From NCBI GenBank assembly GCA_034401135.1, contig JAWZSP010000006.1, forward strand, positions 3,348,001 through 3,412,000: a stretch of DNA of 64,000 bases, in the 5' to 3' direction. This document shows, piece after piece, positions 46,455-56,508 of this stretch (positions within the stretch are counted from its first letter, which is position 1; every line of letters starts with the position of its first letter). This stretch comes from Volutella citrinella. Taxonomy: Eukaryota > Ascomycota > Sordariomycetes > Hypocreales > Nectriaceae. The position numbers and the translations under genes are program-made. Below the pieces are notes generated by a model. It had not been told where the DNA came from and did not search any database. It saw only the letters and a program-made list of their open reading frames with translations.

Positions 46455-47835
46455 TTACAGTTGCTTCTTCGCCTCGCCGCCCTGGGCGGCCTTCTTCGCA
46501 GCCTCCTTGGCCATCTTCTCCTGGCGCGCGATGCCAGCCTCGACGCCGATGCCGCCGAAGACGAGGGCGACGCCGAGCCACTGCATTTGCGAGAGGCGGT
46601 GGCCGAACGCGACAACAGAGAGGATCATGGTGAACATCTTGCGGGTGACGGTTACGGTAACGAGGAGTACTGAGGAGAAGGTCGAGAGGGTGTAGACTAC
46701 GGGGGGCCATGTTAGCACTGGTTGTTTTCCTCTTTCTTTGAAGGGGGCCGGAACTTACAGATGAAGACCTGGCCGACTGCGCCGCACGCAGCAAAGCCCA
46801 GAACATCCTTCCAGACGGCAGGGTATCTGGCCATGAAGTCCAGTGCGGCATTGAGCTCGCCGGCGCTGCCAGCAACGTCGACGCCGAGCCAGTCGCCCAC
46901 GCCGGTGGCCACGAGCCAGGGGCTGAGGATCAAGTAGGTGCCGGTGACGAGCGTGCTCATCATGTTGTTGGCGCACATCATCTGGGGGCCTGAGTAGGGG
47001 CGGAACGACTGGAAGATGTAGTCCTGGGTGCTGTTGGTGAGGCCGTCAAACAGCAGGTTGATGCCCAGGAGCAGCAGGCCCCAAGCGGCGCTCGCATCGT
47101 CGCCGCGCACCGCCTTCTTGCTCTTCTTGCCCGAGTGGAGCGTGAAGACGGCGACGCCGAGGGTCACGGCGGCCACGACCAGGTACTTGTAGAGCGGGTA
47201 GCGCTTGCGGAAGATGGTGATGTGGAGGAACATGACGGGGAGGAGCTTGCAGCTCTTGGCGAGCAGGAACGTAATGTAGTCGATGTGCGCCAGGCTGGCG
47301 TAGCCGAAGGGGCTGGCCAGGCTGCTGGTCACGGCCACCAGAGCCAGCGGCAGCAGGATGCGCCCGGACGGGATGATGGGAGGGACAGGGCCGCCGGACG
47401 GTGCGGAGGCAAACAAGTAGATTGCGCCTACTGTCGCGGCGAAGACGGACTGGATCGTGTTGAGGAAGACGGGGAAATGCCACACTTCGGGGGCGTCGGC
47501 CGGGCCGTGCTGGGTCGTTGTGAGCTTTTCCTGGAGATACGCCCAAGTCAGGCTGTTGTTGCGCAAACGCAGCCAAGGGTTAGCAAGTCAAGGCCATGAT
47601 ACGCGAGCAGCTTCACTTACAACGAGGCGTAGATGCCAGCTACGGCGACAACTAACTGCACCACGCCCGCGTCCTGCTTCTCATGGCTGGCGCTGGGCTT
47701 CTTCTCCATAGAATGGCCATTGCCATTGGCAGCATTCTTTTCGCCACCATTTGTCTCCTCCCAAGAGGCTGTCTTCTTGTTGAAATATTCAGACGATGCT
47801 TCGCGCTTCACAGCGGGCTGCTTTGTTCGCGCCAT
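46455..47835 (-). CDS. HUT1: UDP-galactose / nucleotide-sugar transporter HUT1, endoplasmic reticulum
   Basis: Three exons, 47835-47621, 47552-46759 and 46696-46455, give 416 residues with all phases closing. The first join makes [22 protein letters not shown] and the second [25 protein letters not shown], both hallmarks of the UAA/SLC35B transporter family. About eight to ten hydrophobic helices are visible, for example [34 protein letters not shown] and [15 protein letters not shown] charged cytosolic N-terminus of about 55 residues precedes the first helix. The last four residues, KKQL, fit the dilysine KKxx ER-retrieval signal, agreeing with the ER location of Hut1 in yeasts, where it supports UDP-galactose uptake and redox folding in the ER. 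No missing domain is apparent. Confidence 0.93.
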
Positions 47836-49351
47836 GATTGCGATTTGTTGGAGGGACGGTCACACGTGGTCGCGCCGGACTGCTGGAGATAAAGGAACGG
47901 AATGTTTGCGACAATGCGCGGAGGCGGGGGGGGAAGAGAGAGAGAGAGATAAAAAAAAATTATCGGTAGACAGCGCCCGGAAGACAAAGAGGGAACGGGC
48001 GCAACAAGGGGATGAGGATGGGGGCTATCTTATGCCAGTCGAGGAGCCATGATGAAACTTGCCAGTTGGCTTGAACCTGTGAGCGAGGGACGGAGGGAGG
48101 ACTGCCGGGGCGCAGCGGGTAATAATAGCCAATACCCCACATTTGACGCCACAGGGTCTTGACTCTGCCTCTTGCCAGATCTCCATTGGGTATGGAGCTT
48201 AAGCCTCTGAGCGCCGTTCGCAGCAAATTTATTCTACGCCAGGTACAGAAGCAAACTGTAAATTAATACTACTAGTACATAGCACCCATGATACGACACG
48301 ACAGGACACTACATCATGTGACACAAGGCGACACCACACGGTACGATACGGTAGCAAGGCAACGAACAAGCCGCCGTCTTTTTGTCCCAAATGCCCACAT
48401 AGGTTTTTTTTGTCTTAATTTCATATGGCTCTGCGCTCCTAGCTAGATAACACTCCCACCACCACGTCCTTCGAGAACCGGATGCGATATTGCTGGGTAT
48501 AGCATGGGCGTGAAGTAGCAAGGAACAACAAGGTATAACGAGACACGAGAGCCGTGTAAAACAGAGTGTTGGGTATGTAAGTGAGATACGAGTATGGGGG
48601 GATTATGGGGTGTGGGGACGGCGAGAGGCGCAGGTTGTCGGGGTAGTGTCGAAATCAGAGAAATAGAGAGAAGAGGAGACGAGACGAGAGAGCGGGGAGT
48701 AATGACTGCGTGATGTGAAGGAAGATAGAGGTAACGCGAGAAGTAAGAAGTGATTGGAAGGCAGAGACCGCGATGTGCCCTTCTCGGCCCCTGCAGGGAA
48801 GAATGCGCCGTCCCCAGTACCACCAGCTCGTTGTTTTCAAAAGTTTTCGTTTTCATTACGCCACAGCCATGTCAGACTGGTCCGAGAGAGTCCCATCAAT
48901 CGTTAGAAGGAGTACTGTGTCATGTCGTATCGGGTCCCCGTGACGTTGGGACCGAAAGGAAGTGATACAGACGGTCTGCCGCGTGGCGAGATAGCGATGC
49001 ATCGCGCCACAATGAGAGAGAGGTCGGTCAAATTGAGATGGAGGCATCAAAGGAGCAACATGTCGTGCAGCGAGCGGCCATCGCTGCATGCCCCCGAGTG
49101 GGTATGGTAATAATAATGAGAATGAGAACAGTAGGAAAGTGAGGAGCGTGTTGATATGAGGTTTGTTTGCGGAGGAAGGTAGTGGCTCTCCTTCATGTTG
49201 TGCATCAATCTGGTCCCACAGGGAACGATTGCCTAGAGCAGGTCGAAACGGAAAACGGCTCGGCATCGAGGCCCATTTCAAAAAGTGCTCGGAGTCAACA
49301 TTCGGGAGAGAGCGGCGGCCCGCCTGTGGCGCACATTTACACGGAAATGCC
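47836..49351. other. Intergenic, HUT1 promoter and KH-gene 3' flank
   Basis: About 1.5 kb. It contains a GA microsatellite at about 47934-47949 followed by a nine-A run, and otherwise unstructured sequence. The minus-strand frames at 48443-48856 and 48856-49479 have no domains; the latter overlaps the last KH exon in another frame. Confidence 0.5.
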
Positions 49352-50592
49352 TTATTCAGCCTCCTGAAGCTGGCTTCGGCGCATCTTCTCCGCTTCAAGG
49401 TTCTCATACAGCAGGAACAGAGCTGACTCATTCGCCTTGGCAGTGCCCATGATGGTGAACATGCGCTCGCCCGTCTCATCGTGAGGCGCCTATCGGTATC
49501 ACTTGGTCAACAAAAGTGGCCCGACCGGGGTTTTCAAGGGTACAACTCACCTTTGCAATCGAAATACGGGCACCAGATGTCTTGCGGATTTCGCTAATCT
49601 TGCTGCCAGCTCGTCCAATGATGCAGCCCACCATGTCAGCCGGGATGCTGATGTTCTGAGTCTGGATCTCTTCACCATTCTCGTCGTGAGTCGGGGGGCC
49701 TCGGAGGGCAGCGTCGGAGTCAGAGCGGCGGTTGTATGGCCGTGAGCTCCCATTGCTGAAGTCGGCACCATTGCCAGTCCGCATGACGCGAGGGCTTCCA
49801 AACTCGCTTCGTCCTGAGCTGCTGGCGTATGTAGTGGTGCCGCCGATGCTTTGGGCGCTGGTAGACTGAGTGCGTACGACAGGGTTGTAGAGCACGGTGC
49901 CGGTACCGCGCTGCCAGTCGTCGACAAGGCACTTGCAAATTTCCCAGATGGCGCGCTGAATTCCTTCCGGCGTGCCCTGGACCTCGACTATCCGCTCGGT
50001 AGATTGGGGTAGCATCTCCTTCTGGGCGACCATGCGAACGCCAGAGGCATCCTGAATGTGCTTGATCTTGAGACCCTGTCTTCCGATGATGGTGCCCATC
50101 TGGTTGTGAGAAATGAGGAGCTTGATAGCTGTTTCATGTAAGTCAGCAGTTTGCGCCAATAGCTGCACTAAAAGAAGAGCAATAGAACATACGATGAGTG
50201 CCATTGCTCTGGACAACACCGCCCATGCCCATGGCAGGGGCTCCCTCGAGGAGAGCGCGGGCAACAATGGCGTACGCCCGAGAGATGGCGTCGCAGCCAC
50301 CATTGATGGTAAGAACTCGGTCATGGACGCCCTGGACAACCTTGCTGACGCCAGCCTTGACGCCAGTCTCGTCCCGAAGGTCGGCGACATTCTTTCCGCC
50401 CTTGCCAATGATGACACCGGCTTCCTTGGAGGAGACGATAGCGCGGAGGGTCAGTTGAGCCTGGGCGTATTCCTCGTCCGTCTTAGGGGCGGGCTCGCCA
50501 TCGGGACCAAGGCGGTCCTCCATCTTCAACTGATCCATGGGGTCGAGAAGGTCGTTGCCATTGGGCGAGAGGTTATCCTGAGGAACAGACAT
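49352..50592 (-). CDS. Triple KH-domain RNA-binding protein (PCBP/Rnc1/Pbp2 type)
   Basis: Three exons, 50592-50193, 50128-49551 and 49489-49352, give 371 residues. KH1 (about residues 45-115) has VIIGKGGKNVADLRDETGVK, KH2 has GTIIGRQGLKIKHIQDASGV and KH3 has GCIIGRAGSKISEIRKTSGA, each with an intact GxxG loop. The first intron (GTATGT) lies between KH1 and KH2. The second (GTGAGT) cuts KH3 between RISIAK and APHDETGERMF. A Ser/Gly-rich linker separates KH2 from KH3. Family members bind pyrimidine-rich RNA and control mRNA stability, localisation or telomere silencing; S. pombe Rnc1 stabilises the transcript of the MAPK phosphatase Pmp1. The MAPK phosphatase gene lies about 4 kb away in this window, so that link is worth noting, though only as inference. 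The short tail is EKMRRSQLQEAE. Confidence 0.93.
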
Positions 50593-53451
50593 GGTTGCTG
50601 GTGTGAGGTTGGGAGGTGCGGGGGGACGACGGGTATGTGTGCGAGCTGAGGGGAGGGAGGCGCGACAGGTAGAACGGAGCGCAAAAGTCTCCAAGAATTC
50701 CTGGAAACGTGTTAGAATAGCTACTTAATGGCATCGCATCAAGCCGGCGCAGCAAACGCAGGACTTATGCACGCGAGCACGCGTATGAGTGGTGTCTGTC
50801 TCTGACGTGTATCGCACGGCCACTGAACGCAACAGAGTGACGCGCGTGCACGCCGGACAAGACAAATGTAGACGGAGCAGGAGAAAGCGACGGAGAGAAT
50901 GGTATCGGGGAAGTCACTAACCTAACCGTCAACACGGGGTGCTGGGGACGAACGGCGGGGAGGATGTGCCGGAAGATGGTTGCAGGGCTATTTTTTCGCC
51001 TGCAGTGTTTTGGCGAGCAAGATGGCGGGGTCAGAGGGTCGCGAGCACTCGGGGAACAGTAAGGCGGCGGGCGGCTGCTGGTGCGGAGCGGGCGGAGAAC
51101 GAAACACCAAGTGGCGAAACGGGCGGGTAGAGAGGCGGGAGAGGGCTGGGGAGAGAAAGGCGAGGAGTCGGGGAGAGCGGTGGATGAGGATTTGGAGAGG
51201 AGAGGAAGGGCGCAAGAGGATGAGAGGTGGTGGAGAGGTAAGGTGAGGTGTGTGAGGTGTTGATGAGTGTGAAAGAGGATGAATGGGTGACGGAAGTGGG
51301 CTAGTGGTGGAAGAGTGATGGGTAGGAGGGGGAGGCGGCGGCGGCTCTTGAGGGGAAAGTGTAGGTACCTGCGACAAGGTACGGCATGTCAAGGTGGGAG
51401 GGAGGAGCTACTGGGGTACTGCCGCTCAGCGTGGGTGGGATGTGTGTGCCTGTGCGTCTCATGGGGTTGGAGGTACCTGCGCTACAGCTGCCGGCTGCCA
51501 GCCCGGACGATTGAGAAGTGGCCGCCCAGTTTGGAAGCTACAACAGGCGGCACAAACAGCGTATGGTAAGTGGACCTTACCACTAAGGTAGAGGCTGGGG
51601 TCATGGAATGAAGATGATGCTGGAGTACCTGTGCCCTTGGTAGAGTTTACAAGCCACCACCTGCCAAGTGATGGAACGACTCCGCAGGTACTATAACAGT
51701 AGTACCTAAGACCTGCCACGAGCAGTACTGTACCTGTTATCATCCGTCATCACCCAAGACAGCATCGGAGGAATGGTGCGGGGGTAGTCTGTCTGGACTC
51801 GTTCACAAGGCGATAACCTTTGAGCCGACGATCTGGCATGTATACCCTGCCTGCAACGGCTGCTAAGAGGAGTGCGGGCCGTCAACGAGAAGCCGAATTT
51901 GTACTTGTGCGGGGCGCAGGTGATACTCCAGAAACGCATGCTGATGATTTACACGAACCATATGGTGTCAACATGACTGCGGTGCAATGCCGATGGGTAC
52001 TACTAGTACTATGTCGCTTCAGCAAGTTCGTGTTATTATCCCCATGGACAGCGGCAGGGTGTACAAATGCTTGGAGAAGTTCTTGCCTATGGTACTAAAC
52101 TATTGGTATGGACCGTATGCTTTTGGTACCTTGCCTTCGTGTCAACCGTGTGGGACATAAAGAACTGTCATGTTCCTGTACTGTGTACCACCAAGCCAAG
52201 TATTGTGTGGCCGTTAGAGACACCAATGAAGACCACACCGGCACTTGTTTAAACCACATGCCGCGCGGGATTACCACAGGTCGCAGCAGCAGCAGCACTT
52301 GAAGAACTCGGACAGAGGCACGATGATGCGCTCCCTCCCCGGCCAAAAAACCCGATGAGTGGCTGGGCCGCATGGCGAATTCAGTCGTTCGGGAACCTAC
52401 TGTGTGCCGTCTTTTGCGACCTCTTTCCACCAGGAGATGTCCAATGGGAGGGAGTAAAGCCACGAAGGGTGCATCACGCCCCGGCTGAGCCGGCGACAGG
52501 GCATCGCGCCCAAAATCACCAGCACCCGAGTCACATTCTGCTAGCAGCAGTACTTCTGGCTATCTGTCGCCTCCTGTTGGTCAATTCCAGAGGCATCACA
52601 GAAGGACAGTCCTGCCTCTGCTATAGCGCGAGGGGCAGGCCCGGTAGTTGGTAAGGCGGGCGTGTGGCCTGGACGCTTCCACAATCGACATCGCTCGCTC
52701 TATTGGACCCAATGCATGGGCCACGCTGGTGCATTTCGGGCAGAACGCATGAGAGCGACCAGGCACCTATCGAGGTGCGTAATATCGGCGCCCTTTGCAT
52801 TGAGCGGTAATGGTTCTAAATACTGCCAATGGAAGCACTGGCGGCTGGGCTCTCTGTCTTCAATGCCGTGATTCCCCACCCGGCTCGGGGTTTTTCTCGT
52901 CTGGCAGGCGGGGCGGCGTCCCAACTAAGGTATGGTACTCAAGGTACTTGATATGACGGCTGGACCACTCACGTCTGCCAAGGTCGCATTCAACTCTCTC
53001 CGCGCCGCGTCCCAGTGTCTGGGTTTGGCGAATTGGACAGATCCAATCAGTCTCCGCGCCGATAGTGTCCCGCCTCGGTATCCCGCCACAGGGATCTGTC
53101 AATTGGGGGTCGCCTGACCAACGGCCGTCGCCGCCGCCGCCGCCGCCGCTCCACTGGTCAACTCCAATGGCATCTTGCATCACAGACTTCACTGCAGACA
53201 AGCCACCATTGGCCCGCCAGAGGTGATTCCGATGCGTGCCCGGCATTGCCAGAATTCTCTCAAATACGACAGATTCTCCGTCCATTCGCTTGGTGTTTTA
53301 GGACCAATTGGGCTGGAGTGTCCTCAGTGGAGCCACAGGGGATCCTACTGCTGCACTACTGCTCACAGTATCAGCGCAGTGCTAAAGAGCCTGGGAAACC
53401 TCGCTCTAAGTCGTGGTCTGACCCTTTGTCTTACATCCCAGTCGCGGCGTA
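50593..53451. other. Gene-free stretch, promoter side of the KH gene
   Basis: From about 50940 to 51340 the plus strand is strongly purine-rich (C/T-rich on the sense strand of the KH gene), resembling a leader or promoter tract. From 51360 to about 52140, GGTACC and AGTACT words are unusually frequent. A CGC/CCG triplet run lies at 53129-53148 and a CAG run near 52287. No gene recognised. Confidence 0.5.
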
Positions 53452-53459
53452 CAATTCCC

Positions 53460-53478
53460 GGACAAAAGTGTCGAGGCA
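53460..53478 (+). repeat. Left terminal inverted repeat
   Basis: The sequence GGACAAAAGTGTCGAGGCA matches the right end (53910-53928) as an exact reverse complement over 19 bp. Confidence 0.92.
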
Positions 53479-53909
53479 CCCTGTAATTCCCACCTTAAAC
53501 CCGGAAAACCCTCTATAAACACTCCCTTATATCTCGCTTAGTAATATATTTTAAGACTTAAAAAAAAATACTATATATAGATTATTAATTAATATTTACT
53601 ATAATAGTTTTTTTAAAAGTTATAATATAATTATCAGGCTATTAAAAATTAATAAACTTAACCTTTAATTTTTACCTATTTTCTTATCCCCTATCAATCC
53701 ACTATAACCCTCTATAATAAAAAATTAGGATTTTATCTTAACTTTAAAAAATAATATAAAATCGAGTTTTTAGTATATATTTATAAAAAAATTATATAAA
53801 ATACTTTAAGTATTTGAAAAGCTATATTAAATTTTTTAAGACTTTTAGAAGACTATATTGCTGTTTAATTAGTGTTTAAACAGCTAGCGTTTTAGTGTAA
53901 AAGTGGGCC

Positions 53910-53928
53910 TGCCTCGACACTTTTGTCC
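53910..53928 (-). repeat. Right terminal inverted repeat
   Basis: The sequence TGCCTCGACACTTTTGTCC is the exact reverse complement of the left end. Confidence 0.92.
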
Positions 53929-54115
53929 CCCCACTGTAGTCACACCTTTGTAGATCAGCACCGACAGGTCCAGTCTCTGCTTCATTTGCCAATGCACTCG
54001 TCCCGGTTGCGCATAATCTACATTAGTAGTATCCACCGTAAATGTGGCATTCAATACTGCTCTCTAGTACTACACCACAGCGGTCCATCATATCAATATC
54101 CTCCCTAAATATGAG

Positions 54116-56131
54116 CTATCGCTGGCGTAGTTTCTCTTCATGTTCCATCCAGAAATTCTTGCACGCCTTGTGTCCCCAGTGCTCTACCCACCACTCGCCA
54201 AAGCTGTCTTCGACATCATAGTCGACCTTGGCGATGCGTTCCTCTCTCTTCAGCCCGCAGATGACACAGGCTTTTGGTGCCGTGGGGACCATCTTTGCCG
54301 TCTGGATCTGCATATTCTCGTTGAGCTCCGGGACTGTCAGTGCAATCTTGCCAGCTGCCTTGGCTGCCGCAACCGCGGATCTCAGCCGCCCGACTTGCTG
54401 GCGCCAGATGGCGACCACGTCGGCGGCCTCGCGATCCTCACGCGCAGACTGCGTCTTGTCCACGCCAGCAAGTTTCATTCCCTTGCTTCCTGCGGCAGAG
54501 ATGGACATGCTCTTTGCCAAAATCTTATCCCGGTGCCACCGTTGCTTCCGGCCGGCGATGACACGAGCAGCTGTCGTGGCGAGCAGCACGTAGCCCTGGA
54601 GAAATTCGACCGCCTTGGGGTCGCTGAGGATTCGCTGCTTGATACTTGTGGTTTGACCGGATACGGGTTTGAAAAGAGCATCGCCAGATGAAAGAAGTTC
54701 CGGGAACGCCGATAGAATGACTGATGGCGGCGGTACATTTACTGGCGGGGGGGCGTCTTCGCGGGCCAGAGGCTGAGCCATCTGGACGTTGTCCACCGTG
54801 TCCCAATCCCAGCTCTCTGGCGGATTCGTAGCATCAATGTCGGCTTTCTTGCTGTCACTGGCAGGGAATTCATCCCATGCTGCCCATTCATCATCGTCAT
54901 TTGCCACAGCGACAGCCTTGGCCTTAGGCTTAGGCTTCGTTGAAGGCTTCGAGGCTGGCTTCGGGGCTGGCTTCGAGGCCGGCTTCGAGGTTTCTTCAAA
55001 TGATGGCCAAGCCGTAATGGGGGTTGCTGATTGAGGATCCGCCTCCTTGGGTTTAGTATCGGTGGGTGTCTTTATAGACAACTCCGGGAAAGGATTTCGG
55101 TCTTGGAACGATGGTGATTTGGGAGCCTGTGGGTACTCTACAGTGGTGGCGCCGAATTGCAAGGTGCCCAAGAACTGGCTCTGTGACGGTTTTGCCTTGG
55201 CCGGCCGTGACGCTGGAGGCACCGGGTCATCGAGAGACAAGAGGTCCATGGACGGTAGAGTGTCTGCACGTGCCGTGTTACTGACGGCTGTTATATTTTT
55301 GGGTGGGTGGGAGCGATTCGCCGCTGCAGGGGCCGCCTTCGGCACAGTCTCAAAGTCGCCAAAATCATCGTCGTCATCTTCGTCACCCTCAACTTCCTGA
55401 AGCTCAAAGTCCTCTGCGTCAAACATGACACTGGGATCCTGAGGTGTCTGCTTTCTTGTGACTTTGATATGTGTTTGAGGCTTTGCTTCCTGAAACGGAG
55501 GCGCTCCGAATGATTGCGTGGAGTGCCCGCCCCAGGCATTTGACGCGGGCGCCTGCGAGGCCGGTCCAGTATCAACCAGATTATTCGACAAGAGGTCAAC
55601 TGTTGAAGCTCGGATGACCCTGTTTCTTATAGGTGGTTGCTGAGCTGCCGGGACTGTGACTGGGGACTGCGCCATGCTCGGCCACGGAACCGATGGTGAG
55701 GCGCTCGCAACTGGGCTCGCAACTGGAAACACGGACGAGGCCGACACAGCAGGAGCCGAGGGTGCTGTGGACTGAGCCACTTCAAAATCTCCCCACCCAT
55801 CTTCATCGTCATCGGCCGAAGCAGGAGGCTTCGCTGACGTAGACGCCGCTGGAACATGAGCTGGTGCGACCCCCCAGGAGCCCGTATCGCGCGACTGAGA
55901 GGGAAAGGATGACCAAGCATTAGAAGACTGGGCCTGAGAGCCCTGGAGAGGCTGAGGCTTCACGGCCGAGGCATTGTTATTGTTCAAGAAGGCGAAGGGG
56001 TCACTGGACCCGATCTGTTGCGGAGGCTGAAATGCTGGCTGGGCCTGAAAGGGGCTAGGCTGCGATTTGCTTGGCTGCGCGGGAGGGTCGCTTGAGAGGC
56101 TGTTGAACTCAGCAAACAAGTCCGCAGACAT
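54116..56131 (-). CDS. Putative clathrin-accessory protein, aftiphilin/synergin-like
   Basis: Intronless, 671 residues, with no enzymatic domain. It is rich in short linear motifs of endocytic and Golgi clathrin accessories: DPF (44-46, AP-2 appendage type), two acidic aromatic motifs DEDGWGDFEV (about 109-118) and DDDFGDFETV (about 254-263) of the aftiphilin/gamma-synergin class, a clathrin box LLSLD (297-301), NPF (346-348, EH-domain type) and DDDEWAAWDEF (412-422). A KPxSKPxxKP repeat lies at about 383-405. The last 190 residues look folded: SVILSAFPELLSSGDALF, a basic helical stretch, then ACVICGLKREERIAK...SFGEWWVEHWGHKACKNFWMEHE, a possible C-x2-C...H-x3-C zinc site. Homologs in fungal genomes are, as far as I recall, mostly unnamed or mislabelled. 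The clathrin role is inference from the motifs. It shares a promoter with the TBC gene. Confidence 0.72.
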   Translation of the reverse strand: MSADLFAEFNSLSSDPPAQPSKSQPSPFQAQPAFQPPQQIGSSDPFAFLNNNNASAVKPQPLQGSQAQSSNAWSSFPSQSRDTGSWGVAPAHVPAASTSAKPPASADDDEDGWGDFEVAQSTAPSAPAVSASSVFPVASPVASASPSVPWPSMAQSPVTVPAAQQPPIRNRVIRASTVDLLSNNLVDTGPASQAPASNAWGGHSTQSFGAPPFQEAKPQTHIKVTRKQTPQDPSVMFDAEDFELQEVEGDEDDDDDFGDFETVPKAAPAAANRSHPPKNITAVSNTARADTLPSMDLLSLDDPVPPASRPAKAKPSQSQFLGTLQFGATTVEYPQAPKSPSFQDRNPFPELSIKTPTDTKPKEADPQSATPITAWPSFEETSKPASKPAPKPASKPSTKPKPKAKAVAVANDDDEWAAWDEFPASDSKKADIDATNPPESWDWDTVDNVQMAQPLAREDAPPPVNVPPPSVILSAFPELLSSGDALFKPVSGQTTSIKQRILSDPKAVEFLQGYVLLATTAARVIAGRKQRWHRDKILAKSMSISAAGSKGMKLAGVDKTQSAREDREAADVVAIWRQQVGRLRSAVAAAKAAGKIALTVPELNENMQIQTAKMVPTAPKACVICGLKREERIAKVDYDVEDSFGEWWVEHWGHKACKNFWMEHEEKLRQR

Positions 56132-56508
56132 CCTGACTATAAGGAGGTTCTCATAGACTCAAGAGTGGGGGCGGTTGAGGTTGGTACTGAGGCTCCTCGG
56201 CCACGAGTCCAGTCAGAGCTGACGAGGTTGAGGTGGAATGGGCTCGAGCCCCCGGTCGTCTGGACCACCCCCGCCATTCTAGGCGACCTCGTCAGGCTGC
56301 TCAGCAGCCATGATCCAGCGCCCTGTCACGGGCTCAGGGCGGGCGGGGCCGGGACTCCTAGGGCCCCGCTCCGCTGGCTTGGCTCGCTGCAGCCGCCCGC
56401 CATTTCGATTCCGGTTCCATGGATGTCGATGCGACCTGACACTTCACGGCCAAACCAACTCACTACCTCCGGCAGTCGTCTCAGCCAACACCGCCGAGCT
56501 CATCCAGC
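56132..56508. promoter_or_regulatory. Shared divergent promoter, clathrin-accessory / TBC genes
   Basis: Only 377 bp separate the two start codons, so the two transcripts must share control DNA. A GC-rich core lies at about 56320-56400. No defined factor site was identified. Confidence 0.5.

Larger units (their letters stand above)
53452..53936. mobile_element. Small inverted-repeat DNA transposon (pogo/Fot1-like MITE), RIP-degraded
   Basis: The element is bounded by TA on both sides (53450-53451 and 53937-53938), as expected for a Tc1/mariner/pogo target duplication. Its ends share a perfect 19-bp inverted repeat, GGACAAAAGTGTCGAGGCA at 53460-53478 and its reverse complement at 53910-53928. 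A less conserved outer 8 bases starts with CA on both strands. The interior from about 53520 to 53895 is almost entirely A and T and carries no open frame. This looks like a non-autonomous copy whose C:G pairs were converted by repeat-induced point mutation. The family assignment is inferred from the TA target and the end sequence only. Confidence 0.8.
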
